From Heligmosomoides polygyrus polygyrus (Eukaryota > Nematoda > Chromadorea > Rhabditida > Heligmosomidae), in NCBI GenBank assembly GCA_947396885.1, contig OX377206.1, positions 4,471,658 through 4,535,657 on the forward strand: DNA of 64,000 nucleotides, in the 5' to 3' direction. The notes under the pieces were generated by a model, which was not told where the DNA came from, did not search any database, and saw nothing but the letters and a program-made list of their open reading frames with translations. Below, piece after piece: positions 22,063 through 34,065 of this stretch (position 1 is its first letter; each line of letters opens with the position of its first letter). The position numbers and the translations under genes were made by a program.

Positions 22063-22211
22063 CCAGAGATATTTTCTTGATATTCGACGGCCATTCAATG
22101 GTTAGGGCCATGTAAACCTCTTTAGTGCGACCAAAAAATGAGAGTATACCACTAAACTTGTCATCTATTAACTAGTCAAAGTGATAAAATCGGCTTTCGA
22201 ATCGAAATGGG

Positions 22212-22668
22212 TGAGGGGCTGAGATCAATGTATGTGACTTTATCGATTTATCATTATCAATTTTCCCGCCTTTGTCATTGGTACTGAATCGAGTGCTCCC
22301 CCCCCCCCCCCCCCGACTAGGACAGATCCGGTCTCAGACCTATCGATGAAGTCTTACGTGGTATTGGTCCCTACGATGGGGAGACAGAGAGGGCGACCGC
22401 ACAGCAGGCGAACATGCCCGCAAATGAATCCCTGGTCGATTCGACGAACCTCGGGTACGACCCGACGTTTACGGACATGTGAATTCCTGTACGGAAGAAG
22501 ATAACAGCACGGCTCTCAATTGCTGAGAATTCTGAGCTCTAGCAGGGAAATAGCATCCGATTCAGCATTGATTTCCAGCGTTTTGAAGCGAGCACGCACC
22601 ATCCTAATCGAGAGGGGGCACTCCATTCGATCACAATGACAAAGGCGGCAAAATTGAAAACGAACAAT
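22212..22668. mobile_element. Inverted-repeat element
   Basis: Left arm through CCGCCTTTGTCATTGGTACT and right arm with the complement (ATGACAAAGGCGGCAAAATT). A 17-C run at 22298. One arm is repeated in direct orientation at 23712-23865. Confidence 0.55.
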
Positions 22669-23144
22669 CTAACAATTACGGGCATTGAACTACCCCAAAT
22701 ATGGATATTTCTTTTGGATTTTCAAACCAGGAGAGGTCACAATGTTTCTGATTCTTCTGATTTTCTAACGGTGTTCTCCCTACGGCTAGCGTAGATCCGC
22801 GAGATTTATGTCATTCAAAAGTTCTTATATAAAATTGGCTGTGCTTAGTTAGATGTTGGGTGGAAAGGGGAAGAAGCAGTTCCAAACGGTCTTTCTTCAA
22901 GGTGCTCACATACACACTGCGGGATGCAATGCTGGACCAAATATAAGTGATCTCGTGGTGGAGGTGACGGACTTTCATGTAGAACTATATGCAATTTTTT
23001 CGGTTTTAGCCCGGTTAGGTGTTTTATCTTTGCATTGAGGCCTTGTTTTATACTACACAACTGTTCCGTCACGCCTATGGGCGTGTCTCGCATTTGCGCG
23101 CCTCGCGCGATGTTGCAGTATCATAATCGGTCATCATCAGTGTC

Positions 23145-23400
23145 GATCGATATTGGCCTCCCCATTGAAACTCTCCACCTGATGTGAAGCGCTCCATCGG
23201 CCACAACACTTGTGTGTCTCCCATCCTGGTGGGGTAAATTTGAGGGAAACCCGAAATCACCGGTCAGGGGATCTATAACATCGATCGATATTTGCCTCCC
23301 CATTGAAACTTTCAACCTAATGTGAAAGACTCCGTCGGCCACAACACTCACACGTCTCCCACCCTTGTCGGTTAAATCTGAAAGAAAATCGATAATGTCC
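23145..23400 (+). repeat. Tandem repeat, about 136-bp unit
   Basis: Two full units and a partial one, each starting ATCGATATTKGCCTCCCC and including TCGGCCACAACACT. ATCGATCGATATT recurs at unit borders. Confidence 0.7.
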
Positions 23401-23481
23401 ATCGATATTGATAGCCTTCCCCTGCTGTCGGAGACAAAATCGATCGATATTGATTGCCTTCCCTCCTTGCTGGGCGGAGTG

Positions 23482-23622
23482 GCGTTCTACCCCCCCCCCC
23501 GCCTTTTAAACAGAGGCGTGGCAAATGTCTGCGTCTCCACTATGTCGTAATGCAGCCACTGGACTCTCGAACAAGCCCAGGGGTTGGGGGTGGGCGGGCC
23601 AGGGGGATGAGGGGTAGAACGC
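23482..23622. mobile_element. Small TIR element
   Basis: GCGTTCTACCCC and GGGGTAGAACGC ends; inverted relative of 17111-17247. Confidence 0.65.
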
Positions 23623-23711
23623 TCGTCCCCCTCCCTGCTGTGAAGGTCTTCCGTCAACGATCGTAATCACTTAACTACCATCGTGATCGGTTGAACATGA
23701 GAGAAAATCAT

Positions 23712-23865
23712 GAGAGGGGCTGAGATCAATGTATGTGACTTTATCGATTTTATCATTATCAATTTTGCCGCTTTGTCTTTGGTACCAAATGGAGTGCCCC
23801 CTCCTGACTAGGATAGATCCGGTCTCAGACTTATCGATAAAGTCTTGCGTAGTATTGGTCCCTAC
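23712..23865 (+). repeat. Arm of the 22212 element
   Basis: Direct match to 22212-22380 (GAGGGGCTGAGATCAATGTA, GATCCGGTCTCAGAC), without a partner arm nearby. Confidence 0.55.
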
Positions 23866-24129
23866 TTGCGAAATTATGTGGCGTTTCTGCTGGCTGCAGC
23901 TAAAAATTGTTGGCTTGACTTCCCACCCCCTCTCAAAAATTTTCAGAAGCACTTCAAAAATATTTATTTCGTCTGCAGGTCACAGAGAAATGTGGGCCAG
24001 ATGAACAGTGGAAGGTTGATTATAGCAGCAAAAAGTGACTGTCGCGTAATTTTAGAGCGATCTAGCCCTGACCTTGAAAATGTGCTCAACTTCGTTGTGC
24101 TAGCCCAGCACTTATAATATAAAAGAAAT

Positions 24130-24412
24130 GAAAGATCAATCGCTTTCGGAGTGCGCCATGCATTCTACTTCTACGGAATGTCGTGGAGGCTATTTGAATG
24201 CTTATTTGACAATACAGTGACATACAGTGTCCAGTCAATGAGTCTGCCAGTGTTTTATTTTTCCCAGGGTAACGTTGTACAAAATCAGCGCTTCTATGAG
24301 CATGAATGTCTTGGTTGGGCTGAACGAGAAATCTGTACCAAGAAACTGGTAGCGGGTGCACGCGACAGTCGGCGTTCCCTCCGACCGAGCTACCACGCGC
24401 CCAATCCACTTT
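24130..24412 (-). mobile_element. tRNA-derived SINE
   Basis: Body and head conserved; borders the block C repeat unit on its left, as the SINE at 26640 borders block B. Confidence 0.7.
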
Positions 24413-25190
24413 CGTTAGCCTTGGCAAGCCTGGTTTGAACGTGGCAGTGCACCGTACATTCTACCGTCCACTTACAAGTCGGTCATTTCGACGATCTATT
24501 CGTTTCAGGACACCGCAGGATCCCAATTCCGACATCGCATTATAGAAGGTGGAGCATGCAGAGGAAAAGAGGAATCGGATTCAGATGTGGGAAGAGGCAG
24601 CCGAACAGGAGATGAACACCAGAGCAAACGAACCATCTGCTCGAGCCGATGTCACGAACTTGTAAGTTCCAGCGCAGAACAAAACGACGGCTTGTTCAGC
24701 TACTGTTGAAGGCTACGGGGTCGAAGTAGGTGGAGGACTAATGGCAAGGCTTCATGCAGTATTCGAATTTCGTTAAGGAAAGGTACTCGTCCTTCCTTCC
24801 GTTCCACACCCACTTCAAGCATTCCGTAGATCAACACCTCGTGGCATCTTCAACGGAAGGACTGCTCATTGGTTGCTACTAAGGAGCTACAACTGTTCCC
24901 GAAGCTCAAAAAAGGAAGCGGAACAGTGACATCTCTGATGTGTCCGTTCATTTCATCACGCCCTTCACCACAGTCCTCTTCGTCAAGTTCTCGTCCGTTT
25001 TTGGCCAGCAATTCCGACATAGACAATACAGAATAGCACTTCCCTGTAGTTCTCCAAATCCTTTGAGTCAACCAGTGTGCAACAGGGTGTTTCCGAGGTG
25101 TCTTTCGAAATTCTTGCATGAAAAACGTTGTGGTAAAACATAGGGTCTATTCAAACTATGCGTAAAATGTTGCTTAATGCCAGTTAGAAG

Positions 25191-26030
25191 GCCAGTTCTT
25201 CCTGCTGACGCTTGACTCTATAGTGAAGCACCTTGAGGAAGGCCCTCTCAGAACGATCCTCTACGCGGACGACATCGCCCTAGTAGCCGACAACCAGGAG
25301 GAGCTGGAGGAGAAGGTGCAGCTGTGGCAGAGAGCCCTCGCAGACAACGGGAAGACGAAGTTCATCAGTTCTGAGCAGTGCGCTGGATCGATCCTAGACT
25401 GCCAAGGGGAAGCGATCGAGAAGGTGGAAGAATTCCGCTACCTCGGAAGTGACCTAACCGAGGAAGGAAGTGTGGAGCAGGCGGTCAGGGGACGGATAAA
25501 CGCAGGCTGGCTCAAGTGGAGGGAGTCCACAGGGATCCTCTGCGACCGTAGATGCTCCAGGACGCTCAAAGGCAAGCTCTATACAACAGTTGTGAGACCT
25601 GCCCTCCTCTACGCAGTGAGTGCTGGGCCTGGGTAAGGCGCAGGAGCGGCAACTGCACGCGTCGGAGATGAGGATGCTGAGGTGAGCATGAGGATGGACC
25701 CGTCGGGACAGGGTGCGAAACGAGGATGTTAGGGCAGTGATGAAGACAGCCCCGATCCAGCTGAAGATGAGAGAGCAGCGCCTGAGGTGGTATGGACACG
25801 TCCTCAGAAGGCCAGAGAATCACCCCACAAGGTTGGCCCTAGATTTCGAGGCACCCGGAAAGCGTCCGAGAGGAGCCCCAAGGAAAAGATGGAAGGACGT
25901 CATCAAGAGAGATCTCGCCGAAGTCGGCGCCACAGCAGATGACGCCCTTGATAGGATGAGGTGGCGGCAGATCACACGAACAGCGGACCCTGCGACTGCG
26001 CGGGACTAAACGCTCAGGGGAAGAAGAAGA
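25191..26030 (+). mobile_element. 5'-truncated RTE of a second family, block C only
   Basis: 15-bp target duplication AATGCCAGTTAGAAG at 25176-25190 and 26031-26045. Ends GAAGAAGAAGA. Blocks A (about 1966) and B (about 28938) have the uninterrupted target. Confidence 0.92.
25223..26009 (+). pseudogene. RTE reverse transcriptase fragment, frameshifted
   Basis: Frame 25223-25636 holds LYADDIALVADNQEELEEKV (catalytic YADD) and STGILCDRR; after a shift near 25620, frame 25713-26009 holds LRWYGHVLRRPENHPTRLAL and RPRGAPRKRW. Clearly different from the 7-10 kb RTE. Confidence 0.9.
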
Positions 26031-26177
26031 AATGCCAGTTAGAAGACGACGACTCCAACAAGTAGAAATCAGGCTCCAACCTCGGATAAGTGTATATCGG
26101 GAAAGTTTAAGGCATGACAAATACTGCTGGAGCGAAGCCGTACGACCTCCCCTAAGAAATGGCGTATGATGAAAGAG

Positions 26178-26340
26178 GTGTCGGCTGACGAGTGCACCCC
26201 ACTGAGTGGTCTATCTGCTCGCTACCAGAAGTCATTTTGTAGGCCAAATACGCACTCAACTCGCCTCCATGACATCCCGTACAAGTAGAGTGCGTAGCGC
26301 ATCCCGAAAGGGATTAATTTACGCCATCCTTTATCCTTTA
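26178..26340 (+). mobile_element. SINE tail fragment
   Basis: 3' half of the SINE (CTCGCCTCCATGACATCCCG, CGCCATCCTTTATCC). Confidence 0.6.
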
Positions 26341-26639
26341 TCTCTCTCCGCTAAAAGATAGCGGCTCTACTTCTACGCAATCGGGAATCGACAAAGGTGA
26401 ATCCCATAACGTACTAGATTCAACGTGTACGCTCATTTTTGTACTGCCAGTGAAGCCTCGGTGGGAATCGAACCTAAGATGGATTCGTGTTGCGCACGAA
26501 GGCGGCGATTTGTGACGCCGTCGTTCCCATGAACACCAAATCGCACAAAATTTTATAAAGCAAATCACTTAGGAAATTCCTTCAATGCATCTTCCAACTC
26601 TCTAGCCATGTCGCGTAATCCGTATTTAGTGCAGCTGAA

Positions 26640-26932
26640 GGAAATGAAAGATCAGTCCGTTTCGGAGTCCTTCATGCATTCTCCTTCTACGGAATGTTGG
26701 GGAGGGAATTCGAATGCCTAATTGACAATAGATACAGTGACCTCCATACGGTGGCTAGGCGAACAGCCTGCCGGTGTTTTATCTCTCCCAGAGAAATGTT
26801 GTGCAAAATCAGCGCCTCTAGGTGCACGAAAGGCTTGGTTGGATTGAGCGAGAAATCCGAACCATGAACCTGATAGCGGGTGTACGCGACAGTCTGCGTT
26901 CCCATCGACCGAGCTACCACACGCCCAGTCCA
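26640..26932 (-). mobile_element. tRNA-derived SINE
   Basis: Complete body with head at the right (GAGCTACCACACGCCC). Sits just left of block B. Confidence 0.7.
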
Positions 26933-27291
26933 TTTTGGCTAGTATTGGAAAATTAGGAACATTCTACCGTCCACTTGCAAGTCCGTCATGTCGAACATCT
27001 CTTCGTTTAAGTACACCGCAGGATCCCAATTCCGACATCGCATTCTAGAACGTGGAGGATGCAGAGGAAAAGAGGAATCGGATTCAGATGTGGGAAGAGG
27101 CAGTCGAACAGGGGATGAACACCAAGGCAAACGAGCCATCTGCTCGAGCCGATGTCACGAACTTGTAAGTTCCAGCGCAGAACAAAACGACGGCTTGTTC
27201 AGCTACTGTTGAAGGCTATGTGGTCGAAGTAGGTGGAGGACTAAGGCTTCAAGCAGTATTGAACTTTCATTAAGGAGATGTACTCGTTCTA

Positions 27292-28558
27292 TTAGGTCGG
27301 TGCATAAGTTCTCGGACATTTGGGGCATGAAATATTTATTATCACAACATACGAACAACAATATCAAATCATTTGAAGTAACCACCCTTTACATCAACTG
27401 TCTTTCGCCTACGTGCTGGTAAGTCATGAATGCCTTTTCTCCAAAACGTGGCCGGCTGTGATTCGAAAAATGTGAGCAGTGCCTCCTTGACATCCTCTCG
27501 GTTCCTAAATTACTGGCCGTCCAAATAGCGTTGAAGGCTTGAAAAGAAATGATAATCAGAAGGAGCGAGATCAGATGAGTAAGGTGGATGTGGAAGAACG
27601 GTCCATCCGTAGTCCGCCAACTCAGCCGCCGTCGCTCTAGCGATATGCGGTCTAGCGTTGTCGTGTTGAAAATACACCTTCACTTGCTCTCCTCGCGTGG
27701 TTGAAGGTGGGCCCTCAACTTCCTCAGTGGTTGACGTAAACCTCTGCCGTCACTGTTATCCCTTCGTCCAGCAGCTCCCAGTATTCTACGCCAAGAACGC
27801 TCCACCAAATGCATAGCATCACCTTCTTCACGTGAAGGTCGGGTTTCGGAACGTCCTCTGCCTCTCCAGTTGCGTCAACCCACTGTGCACGCCGGTGATA
27901 ATTAAGTATCCACTTCTCATCCCCGGTGACAAGGTTGTCCAGCCATCCGTGGGTACGTCTGAGGGTAAGGAGAGACAGAGCGACATCGGCTCTGCGATGC
28001 ATGTCATGTTGTGTCAAGTCGTGAGGTGCCCAGCGACCCAATTTTTGCACCTTGCCAATCGACTTCAAACCTCGATCGACTGTTGAGTGACTAACACCAA
28101 GAGTGCTTGATAGTTCGCGAGTGGTTTGGTATGGATCCGCTTCCACTCTGCTTCGGAGGCCATCCAAATCAAGTGCCATCGGGCGCCCTTCTCGTTCATT
28201 ACCTTCAACGGAGAATTCACCAACTGCAAACTTCGAGAACCACTGGTACAGAGTACTTCGAGCAGGAGCACTCTCGTTGTAAACATCCTTCAGGCGACGA
28301 TACGATTCGTTGGCATTGAGGCCAGATGGATGCAGGAATAACATGACGTGCCGAATATGCGTCTCAGTTGGGATGAATTTCTTAGCCATAATAGCTGACG
28401 TTAACAGCGCAGAAGTAAATGTTAGGAACAGTTCTGTAGCCCTTTCCTTTCTCTATCGATCGATCATTTACGCGTCGATACATGTGAGAAATTTGGCGGG
28501 AAAATGCGCTTTCAATTCAGGAGGGATCAAATGTCCGAGAACTTATGCACCAACCTAA
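27292..28558 (-). mobile_element. mariner element, block B copy
   Basis: 31-bp inverted repeats with one mismatch, TA on both sides (27290-27291, 28559-28560). 1267 bp. Same insertion site as 308-1590. Confidence 0.93.
27384..28389 (-). pseudogene. mariner transposase, block B copy, frameshifted
   Basis: The N-terminal 221-codon frame 27724-28389 is intact from MAKKFIPTETHIRHVMLF through TGDEKW, with a two-residue deletion just after. One-base losses near 27730 and 27700 then break the frame before HDNARPH and the third Asp. Lesions differ from those in block A. Confidence 0.9.
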
Positions 28559-29109
28559 TAGTTCCACATCCATTTCAAGCATTCCGTCGATCAAGTCCCC
28601 GTAGCATCTTTAGGGGAGGAACTGCTTATTGGGTGCTACTAAACGAGTACAACTGTTCCCGAAGCTCAAAAAAGGAAGCGGAACAGTGACATCTCTGATG
28701 TATCCGCTCATTTCACCACACCCTACACCACAGTCCTCTTCGTCAAGTTCTCGTCCGTTTTCGGCCAGCAAATCTGACATAGACAATACAGAATAGCACT
28801 TCCCTCTAGTTCTCCAATTCCCTTGAGTCAATCAGTATGAAACGGTATTTCCGAGGTGTCTTTCGAAATTCCGGCATGAAAAACATGGTGGCAAAACATG
28901 GGATCTGTTCAAAATATGCAGAAAACGTTGCTTAATGTCAATTAGAATACGACGACACCAACAAGTAGAAATCAGGGTCCTACCTTGGATAGGTGTAGAA
29001 ATGTCTGAAGCATGAGGAGTACTGCTGAAGCAATGAAGCATGAGGAATACTGCTGAAGAAACCCGTTCGAGCTGCCCCAGGAGGTGAAGTGTGATGAAAG
29101 AGTTGTCTA

Positions 29110-29345
29110 CTGACGCGTGCACCGGATACTGTTTTTGTTTCGCTTTTCCCGGTCAGTTCAACCAAGCCTTCCATCCTTCCGGGATCGAAGAATTAGTACC
29201 GGATTTGTCTGGTAAAGATAGGGACTGACTTGTACATCGGCTGGCCAGCAGAATTGATTGTGTAGGTCAAATCGCCTCCATGAGATCGATAAAATAGAAT
29301 GCGTGCCGTATCGCAAAAGGGATTAATAAACACCATCCTTTACCC
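29110..29345 (+). mobile_element. tRNA-derived SINE, 5' truncated, block B
   Basis: Counterpart of 2115-2337. Confidence 0.65.
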
Positions 29346-29742
29346 ATCGGTGGTTCGAAAATCATAATGCACATGTGCTGTACGGTTACCGTTGTTAAAA
29401 AATTTCATTCGCCTGAGGTGTTACTTGGGGTACTTATCACGTATTTGACATCAGTTTCTGAATTCCCCGCTACTTGTAGCAGGTTAAAGTATACAGGAGT
29501 AAGACAGAGTAGCGGGGTCAAAACAAATTTCAAAACTGGTTACCATTCTAATTTCAAAGAGATCGAAGAACGTGGATGGCAGTTGTCTCTAAACGTTAGT
29601 TTAAAAAAAAATGTTGCGCATGAGAATAAAGGACCTCATTGACGATAAATCACAAAACACAAAAATCTCGCGGTGGAATCGAACCCACTTCGAAGCGACA
29701 ACGCGACCCATGCGCCGCCACCGCAGGTTATAGCCAGGCTAA

Positions 29743-31744
29743 GGCGCCTTTTACACTCGCGCCGCTTCGCGGCGCGGCGTGATGGCCGACATAGCTATCG
29801 ATTTTTCGCGCCGCCCGGCGGCGCCGCATCACTTTCATACTCCGCCGCCTCAAAACACCACATTTGACGGAATTTTGGATTACGGTATTCGGCGAATCGC
29901 GCCGCTGGAGGGAAGGGCGCGGTGCGGCGCGATCAGCTGCGGCAGACTCGGTGTGCAGTGGGAGATTTCACACCGGAATGGATCATTTTGCTATGCCTGC
30001 TTTGTTTTGGCCTCCCAACTAACAGAACAAAAAGGGTGTAGCAGAATGGTGGCACTACTGTACTTTCAGGACTTCAGAGCTCGAGGAGAAAAGAACTTTT
30101 TCGACCCAACATCGCCCGGGGTGGAGGGGGGAGGGGGGTTATTTAGAGTGCTGATCACGAATCCGGCATCCGTTTTTTGTATTACGCTGGAGCTTGGGCG
30201 AAATCGGTGACTATGAACATAGCCCCCCCCCCCCCCCCCGACAAGCATAACCTAAGAAGCGAATGGAGATATGTGGACATTCCCGAAGTTTCACCTACTA
30301 CGCTAAAGTGTGTTTAGTGCACAATGAACCCGAAATGGCCATATGAGAGAGAATTCTGGCTGACTGATTCTCGACGACGAGTGCCTTCTAGCATTTTTAG
30401 TTTTGGACCCGCACATGTTGCAAAATAAAAGGTCGTTTAGTGCCATTTGCATTGCAGGAGATTCGACTCCATACCACACTCACCAGTTTCAACCGTAGTT
30501 TGAGCGGACAACTTCGACCCGAGCCTCAAGAGAGGATTCGTCGTTCCTCATAGGATTCTCACCGCTAACATTGGCAAGATGCATTCCGCTGATCAGCCAG
30601 ACGAATCCTTTCTGTTTTGGTCCTCCAATGACTCATGGACCGTTTTGTCCGTCATCCGTCATGGAGCACGGGTCGTAGTACTCAGAAGCTCGTGGTCGCG
30701 CGTCGCTGACGCTCCCCTTTCTGACTGCAGTAGCGCAGCGGCGCGTCAAATTCGGAGCGCGGCGCGGCCAGTCGCGCCGCACCCCGTCTTGACGCGCCGC
30801 TCCGCGATTGTAGTTAGAAAGGGGAGCGTCAGCGACGCGCTGCGACCAACTTCTACCGACTACGTTCCGTGCGCCATAAAGGACGACGGAGGAGACGGTC
30901 CATGAGTCATTGAAGAACGAAAACAGAAAGAATTCGTCTGGCCGATCAGCGGAATGCATCTGGCTAATGTTAGGGGTGGAAATCCTGTGGGGAACGACGA
31001 ATCCTCTCTTAGATCTGGGGTCGAAGTCGTCTGCTCAACCTACGGTTGAAATTGGTGAGTGTGGTATTTGGGTCCCCTGCAATGCAAATGGCACTAAACG
31101 ACTCTTTATTTTGCAAATGTGCGGGTTCAAAAGTAAAATTGCTGGAAGGTTCTCATTGTCGAGAATCGCTCAGAATTCTCTCTCGTATTGCCATTCCGTG
31201 GTCATTGTTCACTGAACATATCTTTAGCGTAGTAGGTAAAACTTCGTGGATGTCTACAGATCTCCATTCCCTTCCTAAGTTACGAAAGGTACGGGTGACT
31301 AAGGTAATGGTCAGCGAAAACGGATGTCAGATTCGTGGCCAGCACCCTAAATAACCCCCCCCCCCTGGAGAAGTTTGGTCAAAAATCCTTTTGGACCTCT
31401 CATCGACCTCTGGAGTCCTGAAAGTGCAATAGTGCCACCATTTTGCTACACCTTCTTTGTTTTGTTAGTTGAGGAGCCAAAACAAGGAGTACATAGCAAA
31501 ATGATTCATCTCGGTGGTGAATCTCCCACTCCACATCGAGTCTGCCGCAGCTGATCGCGCCGCGCCGCGTCCTTCCCTCCAGCGGCGCGATTCGCCGAAT
31601 ACCGTAACCCAAAATTCCGTCAAGTGTGGTGTTTTGAGGCGGAGGAGTATGAATGCGATGCGGCGCCGCCGGGCGGCGCGAAAAATCGATAGCTATGTCA
31701 ACCATCACGCCGCTTCGCGCGGCGGCGCGAGTATAAAAGGCGCC
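29743..31744. mobile_element. 2-kb near-perfect palindromic element
   Basis: Ends GGCGCCTTTTACACTCGCG and its complement CGCGAGTATAAAAGGCGCC, with TAA at 29740-29742 and 31745-31747. The two arms, each about 1 kb, match across their length: ATTTTGCTATG blocks, TGCAAAATAAAAGG at about 30418 against its complement at about 31110, and 30579-30968 as the innermost palindrome. No transposase. Block A shows the site without it near 4022. C runs at 30223 and 31355 sit at mirrored positions. Confidence 0.85.
30579..30968. repeat. Inner palindrome of the 2-kb element
   Basis: Arms GCATTCCGCTGATCAGCC and complement. Both strands have a 108-codon frame with nearly the same protein (MHSADQPDESF and MHSADRPDEFF), a result of symmetry, not coding evidence. 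Confidence 0.85.
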
Positions 31745-31747
31745 TAA

Positions 31748-32157
31748 GGCCCGTTTATACTTCCATCGCCGGGCGACGCGATTTGAACGGATCGATGCGT
31801 CTGATCGCGTCGCGCTGTTTTGGACGGCGATGAGTGTCCACGTCCGTTTTCTCAGTTTTTCTGCTACTGCGCTTCTCAGGGACAAGCATCTGGTATTCTC
31901 GAGGCACTGCTGATTCTAAAGGTCATCGGACGAATACGCCTCTAGCGCTCACGAGCCATGGCTGATCCTAAAGGTTAGCAACGGATCGTGGATACGCCAG
32001 AGGATACGCCTATCGGAAGGAATCCATGGAATCTGGGCGCCTTGGACCTGAAACGAGATTGAAAAGTTTAAGGAGAAAGCCCAAAGCATATAAAGGGGTC
32101 TCTGAAGAAAAATAAAGCAAAAAATCAAGAGCAAGTGCTAGACCGCACTGCGAAAAT
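31748..32157. repeat. MITE left half and unassigned sequence
   Basis: Begins GGCCCGTTTATACTTCC directly after the TAA of the 2-kb element, with GC-rich arm to about 31850; the right end is not found. The rest shows nothing recognisable. Confidence 0.4.
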
Positions 32158-33466
32158 CAGCTGGGGCTTAATCCGTTTGGACACCACCTTCCAAACTGGA
32201 GACTTACTTGGCGTGTTGGATCCACTCCAACACACGTTCTCAAGCGCAAGATCCATTATGTCGCTGACGCTGCACTAGTGAAACCCATGTCCTCAACAGG
32301 CCCTTACAGGTCCGATAGATGGTGCACTTTCATTTTCGGTTGCAAACCTAGAGAGGGGGTCCAACCTGTGCCTCTCTATTTCTGACAGCTTTACTCCAAA
32401 CAAGCAAATTTAGATATCCTTCTAGGTCTATGCTGATTAGATAAACGTGTTTAGCGTTTCGTTCTACAGTTTCTTAGGCAAACTGGGGTCAGATTCGTCA
32501 GCGACTTACAGCAATCTAAAGTCGTAGTCGTTGATGAATCTGGCCCCTGGATGTTGTGAAGAAGCATGATGGTGAACCCGCAGCTATAGACTTGCTCCCA
32601 CCTTCGGAACCTTAATCATACACGCTGGAGATTTCGTTCACTTTAGAAAATCTTTTCACACGAGTGCTCTCGCAGATAAGAAGTATGAGGCGTATTTTAA
32701 CAGACAGTTTTGTGGCAATGCCTGGAAGTCGGAGCTAACAGAACTGTAAGACGGAACTGCGATCGAAGGTCTGCAAAGTCATCACAGAACAGTGCACAAA
32801 CGCACTGCTGAGTGAGTGGATCGGAAAAAAACTTGAAGTGAGTCGCCTGGTTGCGATAACTATTGCATCCGACGTCGAGCGTACTGTATGTACAATCTAT
32901 CGAAAACGCTTCCATTCTAACGAGCTTCTTGCCTAACACCACGGTGAAGAAGACATTAAGAATATCAAGTATGTAGCCCAGAAGATGGAGGGGTTGGCAC
33001 GGGTAGAAAATGGGATGTAGCACATCCACGGTTTCCGGCTTCCTGACAAGAATTTTCAAAACACAACGTTGCACCGGCGAAGCTTGTAGGTTGATATATG
33101 TCCACCTACATGAGGAGAAAACTGAATGCCCCTCTACACTAGGACTGCTTCAGTATTATCCAGCTCAAGAGTGCTTTTTCGCGGCATGGCCCGCATTGGG
33201 GGATTCTGCCCCTTTCCCGTTCCTTCTGGTAGAGATTCGAGCTCAGCCAACATCGTGAAGTCCACTTCTAAGCAGGTCACGACCGCTAGTTTTGCAGCTA
33301 GCCGCCGTCTACAAGACGTGTGGACGACGTGGCGTGTTACACCAGTGCAGCGCCGCTGACGTGGTGGGGTTTGCACGTAAAGACGCGTGTTGGAAGTCGA
33401 TCCAACACGCCAGAAAAGTCTCCAGTTTGGAAGTTGGTGTCCAAACGGATTTAGCCATCAGCTGGT
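32158..33466. mobile_element. 1.3-kb TIR element, block B only
   Basis: Inverted arms of about 110 bp with AATCCGTTTGGACACCA at the left and TGGTGTCCAAACGGATT at the right, plus CCAACACGC segments. A 125-codon minus frame at 32697-33074 is of unknown status. No transposase motif. Confidence 0.6.
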
Positions 33467-33588
33467 GGGAGCCAAACCGCGCCCTATTCCACCGCGATCC
33501 ATCGCATCGCACCCATTTCGAGCGCGACGTGCTCCAACGCTTGTCGACGCGATTGGTCGCGGGCTCACGCGATTCATTTCGGACAGCT

Positions 33589-33663
33589 GGCGTCGACGCC
33601 GCGCGACGCGATCAATCAATTTGGCCTTTGCGTGGTCATCGCGTCGCGCGGCGTCGACGCCAG
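33589..33663. repeat. GC-rich hairpin
   Basis: Arms CTGGCGTCGACGCCGCGCG and complement around ATCAATTTGGCC. MITE-like centre. Confidence 0.6.
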
Positions 33664-34065
33664 CCGGCCAGAACTCGCCTAGAAGATCCAATTAGCAAAT
33701 TTGATCGGCATATTTGTAGCCAGTGTTTCAAGCTCTTTCACATAGCTCAGGTCTCTATCCGAAGTTCCGCGGAAGCTGAAGGCATTAATTGGTTAGAGTC
33801 TCGGTCCAGCGATTAAAGAGAGCGAATCACAACTACTTGCTTCTGAAAAGTGAAGTCCACCAAAGTTCCAAGCTTTGTAAACGTTTGAGGAGCAGAGATA
33901 CTCATGCCTAGGCCAAGTCGTCCAGAAAATGGTGATAACGTATGCAGCGTAGTGTTTTGGTGGCATCCAATAGACGGGTGCCGCAACCGGCGGAATTCCA
34001 GAGCATGTCACACTGCACCGGATCACCAAGGATTAAGATTCTTTGAGAAATCGTTAAGGCGTTAA

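Larger units (their letters stand above)
24475..26175. repeat. Block C: third copy of the low-copy repeat unit
   Basis: Matches 1-307 plus 1591-2110 (A) and 26985-27291 plus 28559-29100 (B), without the mariner. Interrupted by an RTE fragment at 25191-26030. Confidence 0.85.

Noticed and set aside
23145..23400. CRISPR-like array
   Set aside because: Units of about 136 bp without short repeats and unique spacers; a eukaryotic tandem repeat.
30579..30959. Two similar 108-codon frames on opposite strands
   Set aside because: They mirror each other because the DNA is a palindrome; composition is not coding-like.
32697..33074. 125-codon minus frame in the 1.3-kb TIR element
   Set aside because: Sequence looks somewhat protein-like, but no family, no consistent splice partner and no transposase motif could be found.
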